From Batkoa obscura (taxonomy: Eukaryota; Entomophthoromycota; Entomophthoromycetes; Entomophthorales; Batkoaceae): a DNA stretch of 64,000 bases. The notes under the pieces were generated by a model. It made no database searches. It saw only the letters and a list, made by a program, of their open reading frames with translations, and was not told the origin of the DNA. The position numbers were made by a program, and so were the translations under genes. Location: positions 248,001 to 312,000 of the forward strand of contig JASVEC010000041.1 in assembly GCA_030770535.1 (NCBI GenBank). The letters are read 5' to 3'. Each line of letters opens with the position of its first letter. Positions within the stretch are counted from its first letter, which is position 1. Below, one piece after another: positions 56,977-64,000 of the stretch.

Positions 56977-58450
56977 GGTAACGTAACTTACTAGCTTTAG
57001 AATAGCTAGCACTTAAAGACATAGATTAATAATAGAGCTGGTGAACTTGCTGTAATGACCATAGCTTATCGATATAAAATCTTCTAAGCTTTACTGATAC
57101 TCATATGCTTATAACTTCCTTCCAAACAATCAATATAAAAATTTAGATTCAAACCTTTAAAGGTATCATTTGCTAACTTTTAGATTATAGTGCTGCTTTG
57201 TGTATTGCTATTTCTGAAAGTATAATCTATGGAAAAACAGAATATATCAGAACAACTAACGATGATATTACTTTGTAAATAGATGTATTATGTGTAAATA
57301 TATTAGGAATAATGATATCCTTTGCGAGAGGGTCTTGTGCTTAGAGAGGAAGTTCTTTTGCCTAAGGAATTAAACACTCAATAACTAGGACTACAAAAGC
57401 CAAGAAGAAATCAAGTTTATTTGATTCATGCTTTGATTGCTAAAACATTGTAATTGGTAACACTTTTTTCCTTATTAATTCTTAAAACCATAATATTTTA
57501 GAATTAGCGTTTATTATGTAAAAAAATGAACAGAATGTATTAAAAACTAAGAACTCGAATACTAATTCGAGGTTCAAAAGGACATAAACTATAGTCTTTG
57601 TATCTATCTTAAAATTAAATCGAAATAAAAGCATTTGCTATTGTAGGATGATAACTCAAACTTTAGTGGATTTCCTTGGTTTTTTTCTAAATAAAAGTAC
57701 TAATATCTTTAATATTTGGTAAATTATATTCAAAAAGAGGTAGTCTATAAAAACAATTAAAAAATAAAGTATATGGCCATAGATCACTTAAAACATATTT
57801 GTAAAATGAAGTGATTTACATAATATTTTCCGTTGTCAAACATTTCTCAAAACTAGTAGTGATTCTTGAAGTTAAAATTTTATAAAAGTAGACTTTATGC
57901 TAAAAAAAGTCTACTCTAGAGCCTTTTTTTATTGCACATCCAAAATAAATGGTTTGGTTTACTTAAGACAATATAGAAGCTTAATGAATATTAATATAGA
58001 ATATCTGAGAAAAGTTTGAAGAGATATAAGATGCGGGGATACTTTAACAGGTAATTCATACTTCTTATTAAGAAGAGAATGTGTCTTACCACTTGGTCAC
58101 CTCTTCACTTACCTCAGAACTTATTCTCAAGTATTTTCTCAAAACATTATATATTTATCAATCGGTACTGTTTTCAGTGTAAAACGATTTAATAGAACTA
58201 TTTTAGTAACTTTATAGTAAAACTAAGTGTATGTATGCTATCATATACTCAAATCGATATAAGCTGTTTTTAAGCTATCAGGTTATTTTAAAATATTCGT
58301 TTCAAAACTCTGTAAGTCTTATGCTAATTTAATCTTAAATCTATTTTGCTTTCTCAGCTAACAAATATTATCAGTTAATACTACAATGTAAAAATAACTT
58401 TTTAATAGAAGAGCCATACTTAAATTTATGATTACAATACCACTAAAACT

Positions 58451-58552
58451 AAATGGGGATGCATTTTTTTGTTTAATAATTTTACCAATGATTTTTCACT
58501 CAAATAGCATTTAAAAAATGGTAAAAGTGATGAAATCAAAACACCCAAAATG
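58451..58552 (-). mobile_element. Palindromic MITE copy
   Basis: Starts AATGGGGATGCATTTTTTTG, has CTCAAATAGCATTTAAAAAA at the centre and ends AAAACACCCAAAATG. Confidence 0.8.
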
Positions 58553-58922
58553 TTAAAATATTAGCTAGATCCATTTTTAGAGCGATATAGTAAAACCTAT
58601 TAAAATACAGCAATTAGTCACAATCAACATATTACTTAATTTTATAAATCATACATATCTAGTTAGTAACAAAATGAATTTAATTAACAGTAATTATCAC
58701 CATGAATTTTTAATAGTTTAAAGATAAATCAAGTTAATCCTGCGTGGCAACTTACAATTTTGGAAAAAAATTAAGTTAGTGTAATCACATTGAAATTCCA
58801 ACTTTTAGTAAATTGGTTGAAATTTTATAAACAAAAGTAAAGAATACAAGATGCGTAAACACTTCAACTAGTATAAATTGTAACTACCAGATTTATTAAT
58901 AGAATATAGCGACAAAATGACA

Positions 58923-58930
58923 TATAAAAA
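58923..58930 (+). promoter_or_regulatory. TATA box of the Lys/Tyr repeat gene
   Basis: TATAAAAA, 100 bases upstream of the ATG at 59030. Confidence 0.5.
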
Positions 58931-58952
58931 GCTAAAGGATTTCACTAAAACC

Positions 58953-58989
58953 AATATCAAAAAAACAATATCAAAAAAACAATATCAAA
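58953..58989. repeat. Short tandem repeat in the 5' leader of the secreted repeat gene
   Basis: Three consecutive units of ATATCAAAAAAACA type (14 bases), between the TATA box and the ATG. They probably lie in the 5' untranslated region. Confidence 0.75.
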
Positions 58990-59029
58990 ATCATCTATAC
59001 TGATATACTTCATATAAAACCAATTAAAA

Positions 59030-60466
59030 ATGCATTCTAAATTCATCATTTCTGTTATTTTAAGCGCTATTGCTACCAATGCTCTCTCATTAGATGCTGT
59101 ACTTTCCAGCTTAAATTTAAACTCCCCACAGGCCATTCCAAATCCAAGTAACATCAACTCTACTCCAGGAGATATAAAGTTGGGTTCTATAACTCCAGCA
59201 GCCAACAAGATGGCCCCTAACCAAGCTAGTATCTCATCTATAAACCCAGATACTCTTCAAAAAGAAGCAAATTCAGCTTTAAAAGCCTCCAACGATGATG
59301 ATGATGATGATGATGATGATTACCATCACAGTAGGAAATACCATGGTCATGATGACCATCATCGTAATAAGAAATACCACAATCATGATGATTACGATTC
59401 AAATAAATATTATCATAAGGAACGACATGGTGATTACAACTCAGATAACAAATATAATAGCCACGATAACTATGACTCAGATAGGTACCATCATAAGAAG
59501 CATCATGATGACTATGATTCAGATAATAGATATCATGGTAAAGATCATGGCTATGGTCATGATCACGATGATCATTATGGAAGAGATAATGAATATGACC
59601 ATAAAGACAATGATCATTACAAGAAAGAAAGCCATGGTGCATACAAGGTTGATAAGTCATACAAAAATTCATATGAAAATGATGACTATAAAAGCCACAA
59701 AAATGGTGAATATAAAGTAGATGACTATAAAAAGAATGACAGCAAAGAGTACAATAAATATACCGAAGGTATCAAAAAATACTTAGAAAACGATAGCTAC
59801 AAGAAGCATGATGATTATGAATATAAGAAAGATGATTCTCATAAATATAAAGTTGAAGAGTACAAGTCACACGATGATCACTACAAAAAACCAGAAGATT
59901 CATACAAGAATCATGATTCTGAATATAAAAAGCCAGAAGATTCATACAAACACCACGAATCTGAGTATAAGAAGCCTGAAGACCACTACAAGAAAGACAG
60001 TAATGACTATGGTAAAAAAGAAACCCCTAAATATAAGGTAGAAGAATATAAGAAGCCAGAAAACCACTATAAGAAACCTGAGGATCATTACAAGAAGCCA
60101 GAAGATTCATACAAGCATCATGACTCTGAATATAAGAAACCTGAAGACCATTACAAGAAAGATAACAATGATTACAGTAAAAAAGAAACCCCTAAATACA
60201 AAGTAGAAGAATACAAGAAGCCTGAAGGTGAGTACAAGAAACCTGAGGATCATTACAAGAAACCAGAAGGTGATTACAAGAAAGACGATAACGATTATGG
60301 TAAAAAAGAAACTCCTAAATACAAAGTTGAAGAATACAAAAAACCTGAAAGTGAGTACAAAAAACCAGAAAATGAGTACAAGAAATCAGAAGGTGAATAT
60401 AAGAAACCAGAAGGTGAATACAAGAAAGAAAACAAGGGTTATGTAGTTAAAGCACCAGAATATTAA
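59030..60466 (+). CDS. Secreted His/Asp- and Lys/Tyr/Pro-rich repeat protein, paralog A
   Basis: 478 aa, single exon. Signal peptide MHSKFIISVILSAIATNALS, then a Ser/Asn/Pro linker, an (Asp)9 run, a His/Asp/Tyr/Lys-rich domain (about residues 90-200; phrases such as YHGHDDHHRNKKYHNHDDYD), and a C-terminal array of repeats built on EYKKPEDHYKK, SYKHHDSEYKKPE and KKETPKYKVEEYKKPE. No mature-chain cysteine, no enzyme motif. The His/Asp domain could bind metal ions. The Tyr/Lys/Pro array resembles adhesive or cuticle-type structural proteins in composition. The paralog lies at 62019 on the opposite strand. The role (spore adhesive, wall coat or host-contact protein) is inference. Confidence 0.8.
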   Translation: MHSKFIISVILSAIATNALSLDAVLSSLNLNSPQAIPNPSNINSTPGDIKLGSITPAANKMAPNQASISSINPDTLQKEANSALKASNDDDDDDDDDYHHSRKYHGHDDHHRNKKYHNHDDYDSNKYYHKERHGDYNSDNKYNSHDNYDSDRYHHKKHHDDYDSDNRYHGKDHGYGHDHDDHYGRDNEYDHKDNDHYKKESHGAYKVDKSYKNSYENDDYKSHKNGEYKVDDYKKNDSKEYNKYTEGIKKYLENDSYKKHDDYEYKKDDSHKYKVEEYKSHDDHYKKPEDSYKNHDSEYKKPEDSYKHHESEYKKPEDHYKKDSNDYGKKETPKYKVEEYKKPENHYKKPEDHYKKPEDSYKHHDSEYKKPEDHYKKDNNDYSKKETPKYKVEEYKKPEGEYKKPEDHYKKPEGDYKKDDNDYGKKETPKYKVEEYKKPESEYKKPENEYKKSEGEYKKPEGEYKKENKGYVVKAPEY

Positions 60467-62018
60467 GTTATTCCGTTTGTCTTTTATTCCTTTATTTGCA
60501 ATGTTCATTAATAATTGTTTTTAATAAATTTGATATTACTTTAAAATAGCCTTTTATTTTTATTTTTTACTTTGATATTTTAGCTAATATATAAACCGAT
60601 AATTATCATGTAAAAAAAATTATAAACCATATATATTTTTATAGTTACATACTATTAGTATATCAGCCAGTCATTTGTCAAAAAATATCCAATTTGTTTA
60701 ATATTTTTATTCCTAATTAATTTTAAAATTCTAAAATTCTAACATTCTTCTTCCTAAAGAACCCCTTTTCCCAGAAGATCATAAAGCCCACGCGCTTTAT
60801 CTTTCAAGATAAATAAAATATAAATCGATATACCAATGATGGGAAAACAACAGAAGCTATTCCAGGGTTGGAATATTTTGTCGGTTACTCCGGTCTTTTC
60901 ATAAAAGAATGAAAAATAATACATTATTCAATTTATATCTACTAGAGGCTCTGTCATGTAAAGCAGAGGAGATAGGGAAAAGGAGATAAACCGACTGAAA
61001 ATGTGTAACTGATATTAGCTATTTTTTTATACTATATATGAATGCAATTGATAAGTAACTCAAGTAAAGAGTTCTTAACAAAATAAAATATGTGTTTTAT
61101 ATATACTATGTTTTAATATCGCTTTTATCCAGTCATCTCAATGCACTAATATCCATTATTATGAATAAAAAATCTCGAAAAATACTTCTATAGAGATATT
61201 ATTAAATTTATTTTAAAGAGTTAGGAATTAATAGCTAATGATAGTAGCAAGGAAAGCACTAATTATCCCACTTTATAAAAGCATTTACATGAAGAATTCA
61301 ATTATTTTAAAATCTTGAAAAAGCTATTAACTCCCAAGTACTTTATTAATATTGTAAAACATCAAAAATAATATAAAACATGCTATATCATGAGTTATAA
61401 AGATGAGATGGTATTTGGGATGATTTTGCAATATTAGTGTAAGATAGGCAGGTATTGGAGGATTTCTTTGCCAGCTTTTTGTATTCAATAAGCTATAGTT
61501 AGCAGTTTTATATTCTACTCTATATATAAGGGTGTATGTTTGTGTTTAAGAATTTTACTAATAATTTTTCTACTCAATAGCGCTTAAAAGATTGAAAAAG
61601 TAATGAAGCCAAAAAAACACTTTCATATATTAATCCATAAATAGACTATAGATCTTTTTGTATCTAATGAAGGAGATAATTTAGTAAATTATAAGTAGAT
61701 TACTCAAAATTGTTGGTGCCATAAATGCCTAAGGACACAAGTTAAGAATTAGAATTTGATTATTCAAATTTAATAAATAATGAAACAAATTAAATGAGTT
61801 TAAACAAGTTTTCGAATTAACCTTATAGTGCTTTTATCTATTTTAGCACTATTCGTTACTTAAATACGCTTAACCATACATTTTAAACATATTAATAAAT
61901 TATCTAAAGTATCAAAAATATTTAAAAAAATTATATAAAATACTATTAGTTTAATATATGAATGTAATATGACATGAACTAGAAACTCTACTAACTATAG
62001 CTGGATGCACAAATCAAC
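60467..62018. other. Intergenic region between convergent paralogs, about 1.55 kb
   Basis: Shared 3' region of two secreted repeat genes. It contains one palindromic MITE copy (61522-61631). No other feature. Confidence 0.55.
61522..61631 (-). mobile_element. Palindromic MITE copy
   Basis: Starts TATATAAGGGTGTATGTTTG, has CTCAATAGCGCTTAAAAGA at the centre and ends AACACTTTCATATA. Confidence 0.85.
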
Positions 62019-63197
62019 TTAATATTTCTCTGGCTCTTCTACTTTGTACCCCTTTTCCTTTGGGTGCTCGTATTTCTTCTCCTCATACTTGTGCTCCTCT
62101 GGTTTCTTGTAATGCTCTTCAGGTTTCTTGTATCCTTCATGTTCCTTGTAGTGTTCTTCTGGCTTCTTGTGGTGTTCTTCATGTTTCTTGTAATGTTCTT
62201 CTGGTTTTTTATATTCACCTTCTGGTCTATGTTCTTCATGTTTCTTGTATTCCTCTTCTGGCTTCTTGTATTCGGATTCGTGACGCTTGTAGTGTTCTTC
62301 TGGCTTCTTGTAGTGTTCTTCAGGTTTCTTGTACTCAGAATCATGATGTTTGTAGTGTTCTTCAGGTTTCTTATATTCAGAGTCATGATGTTTGTAGTGT
62401 TCTTCAGGTTTCTTATATTCAGAGTCATGATGTTTGTAGTGTTCTTCAGGTTTCTTATATTCAGAGTCATGATGTTTGTAGTGTTCTTCAGGTTTCTTAT
62501 ATTCAGAGTCATGATGCTTGTATAAATCTTCTGGTTTCTTATGTTCATCTTTAGCTAAATATTTTTTAATATCCTCAGCATATTTTTCTCTTTTGTCATC
62601 AGATTTATATTCTGGTTTCTTTTCATGATCATGCCCATAATCTTTAACTTCATAGCCTCTTCTATAATAACTAGGTCTCTTGTAATGTTTATCATCACGA
62701 TGTCTATAGCTATGCTCATCATCATCATCATCGCCATAGTACTTGGATCCTTTTTTGCTATAGTAGTCATCGTGATCATGTTTATATTTCTTGGGTTTAT
62801 CTTTCTTGTCATCCTTTTCTTTCTTTTTGTCAGTCTTATCATCTTTATCCTTCTTACTGTCTTTATCTTTCTTTTCTTCAGCTTTCTTTTCATCCTTTTT
62901 TCCTTCTTCTTCAGCTGCAGCTGCAATATCAAAACCTTCTTCACCCTCAATGCCATCCAACATAAAGGATTCAGCGCTGCTTGGAGTTACTGATTCAACT
63001 TTTGGTGCATTTAAAGCTCCGGCTGGTTTTGCAGCATTAGAGTTCACGTTCATAGCGTTTGGAATAGTATTGGCATTGACCGAACTTGGGGCAACACCAT
63101 TGGAGCCTAAACCTAAAGGAAGACCCAATTGGCCCAAGGAAATTGCATTGGCAGTAAGTGCGGATAAAAGTGCAACAGTAATGAAGTTAGTGTACAT
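62019..63197 (-). CDS. Secreted Lys/Glu/Tyr/His repeat protein, paralog B
   Basis: 392 aa from the Met at 63197, chosen because it starts a signal peptide (MYTNFITVALLSALTANAIS) nearly identical in plan to paralog A; the frame runs further up to 63272 without another good start. A Gly/Leu/Asn/Ala linker and an acidic Ala/Glu stretch follow, then a Lys/Asp-rich coil (KKDKDDKTDKKKEKDDKKDK), a short His/Asp/Tyr domain, and a C-terminal array. The array has five near-identical 14-residue units of HHDSEYKKPEEHYK type, then variants (YKKPEEHYKKHEE). It ends GYKVEEPEKY, compared with GYVVKAPEY in paralog A. A TATA box lies 65 bases upstream. Same functional inference as its paralog. Confidence 0.8.
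   Translation of the reverse strand: MYTNFITVALLSALTANAISLGQLGLPLGLGSNGVAPSSVNANTIPNAMNVNSNAAKPAGALNAPKVESVTPSSAESFMLDGIEGEEGFDIAAAAEEEGKKDEKKAEEKKDKDSKKDKDDKTDKKKEKDDKKDKPKKYKHDHDDYYSKKGSKYYGDDDDDEHSYRHRDDKHYKRPSYYRRGYEVKDYGHDHEKKPEYKSDDKREKYAEDIKKYLAKDEHKKPEDLYKHHDSEYKKPEEHYKHHDSEYKKPEEHYKHHDSEYKKPEEHYKHHDSEYKKPEEHYKHHDSEYKKPEEHYKKPEEHYKRHESEYKKPEEEYKKHEEHRPEGEYKKPEEHYKKHEEHHKKPEEHYKEHEGYKKPEEHYKKPEEHKYEEKKYEHPKEKGYKVEEPEKY
62320..62530. repeat. 42-bp coding minisatellite in paralog B
   Basis: Five tandem units of 42 bases encode HHDSEYKKPEEHYK. Internal units are almost base-identical, which implies recent expansion or homogenisation. Confidence 0.9.
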
Positions 63198-63261
63198 TGT
63201 AGTTAGATGCTCTAGATAGTTTATGAAATTTAATATATTGAGTTTAGGACTTTTTGATAAG

Positions 63262-63269
63262 TATTTATA
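63262..63269 (-). promoter_or_regulatory. TATA box of paralog B
   Basis: TATAAATA on the minus strand, 65 bases upstream of the ATG at 63197. Confidence 0.55.
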
Positions 63270-63815
63270 CATTTGTAAAGGTCTTAAGGAATATTATCAG
63301 ACGTTGTATATCTAGCTTCAAATTAACTTGATATCTACTTAGCCATGTTAAATAAACATTGTGTTAGCTGTTTTTAGCTATAAATTAAAAGGTGGGTTGA
63401 AAATGAGATCACTTTCAAGTCAACGGTATGAATAGAATGACGCTATTTATTATTTGGTAAAATTAAATTTGAGTTGGTATTTTTATTAATTTATTAAAAT
63501 AGAAAACTTTTTTACTACAGTGTTTAATCATTCTAGATTCTAAAAATAGATTAACTTTGTAACAAAAAGCTCAACGATTTTGATACATTTTTTAAAATTG
63601 TTTATTTACTTGTTTTTTGATATGTTATAAGAAGCTAACCTTGCAATGTTTTATATTCACTATTTGGGTTACTATTGAGCGTAAATTTCTTGATGTAGAA
63701 TAGGACTTTTGTTTTTTATCCTGCCAAGAACAAACTATTTTTAACTAAAATTAAGGTTTAATGTGCTTGTAATAATGTAATAATTGTTTGTTTTAGAAAT
63801 GTGTAAAATATATAA
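63270..63815. other. Intergenic region at right end
   Basis: AT-rich upstream DNA of paralog B. I recognise nothing in it before the MITE copy at 63816. Confidence 0.5.
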
Positions 63816-63925
63816 TATGGGAGTATTTTTTTTACTTCATCACTTTTTCTATCTTTTAAACGCTATTTGAGTGGAAAGATTGTTAATAGAATTCTTAGGC
63901 ACAAAAAAACATCTCTATCTATTAA
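63816..63925 (+). mobile_element. Palindromic MITE copy
   Basis: Starts ATATGGGAGTATTTTTTTTA, has TCTTTTAAACGCTATTTGAG at the centre and ends AAACATCTCTATCTATT. Confidence 0.8.
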
Positions 63926-64000
63926 ATTGTTTTATTTATTTTTTGAAATTTATTTTAAGATAAAAAAACTTATTTTGAAAACATTTTAAACATGTTTAAA

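Larger units (their letters stand above)
56758..59029. other. Intergenic region, about 2.3 kb
   Basis: Two palindromic MITE copies (56889-56976 and 58451-58552) and the promoter of the secreted repeat gene at 59030. No other coding frame is supported. Confidence 0.55.

Noticed and set aside
58030-58115. Minus-strand GGTGACCAAGTGGTAAGACA resembling a tRNA 5' half
   Set aside because: No T arm or acceptor stem can be formed downstream. A chance A-box-like sequence is more likely.
59238-59720. Other-frame and antisense frames rich in Met/Ile or His over the secreted repeat genes (also 62039-62956)
   Set aside because: Repetitive codons keep every frame open. Only the frames with signal peptides are taken as genes.

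Overview
The window looks like nuclear DNA of an AT-rich, intron-dense fungus. The evidence is many short GT..AG introns (roughly 40-110 bases), a Zn2Cys6 cluster protein, a class I cytochrome c peroxidase, ALG12 and Derlin, a complex I accessory subunit, and a front-end fatty-acid desaturase whose second His-box region reads like the Mortierella delta-5 enzymes. Strong AT bias, wide intergenic spaces and many secreted repeat proteins suggest an early-diverging lineage (Mucoromycota or Zoopagomycota, for instance a Conidiobolus-like fungus). That placement is inference.

Layout. (1) 1-980: 5' part of a delta-5 desaturase that runs off the left edge. (2) 981-3768: non-coding, with several copies of a ~105-bp palindromic element and a tRNA-like SINE remnant. 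(3) 3769-26356: gene-dense housekeeping block: cytochrome c peroxidase, GCKIII/Ste20 kinase, MON2, Hat2/RbAp48 WD40 protein, ALG12, EamA/SLC35F-type transporter, PPR protein, Yrb2/RanBP3-like Ran-binding protein. (4) 26357-36865: gene desert of about 10 kb with one small Zn2Cys6 protein. (5) 36866-44248: second dense block: mitochondrial K+/H+ exchange-related protein, NDUFB10, Derlin, BAR-PH-ArfGAP-ankyrin protein, mitochondrial bL28. (6) 46305-64000: sparse region with an orphan protein, a two-exon mitochondrial PP2C, and five secreted proteins, two of which are convergent paralogs built from Lys/Tyr/Glu/Pro repeats.

Three things stand out. First, about 16 copies of a ~105-bp imperfect palindrome, almost certainly a MITE, lie only in intergenic DNA and track the sparse regions. 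Second, four conserved genes each need one extra T or A to keep their frame, which points to base-level errors in this sequence or to fresh lesions. Third, the right end is a cluster of secreted low-complexity proteins, including a convergent pair whose Tyr/Lys/Pro-rich repeats recall bioadhesive or coat proteins. This cluster is the best candidate here for an undescribed system.

Exon coordinates come from splice signals plus conserved protein reading. No search was run, so family calls rest on motif recognition.
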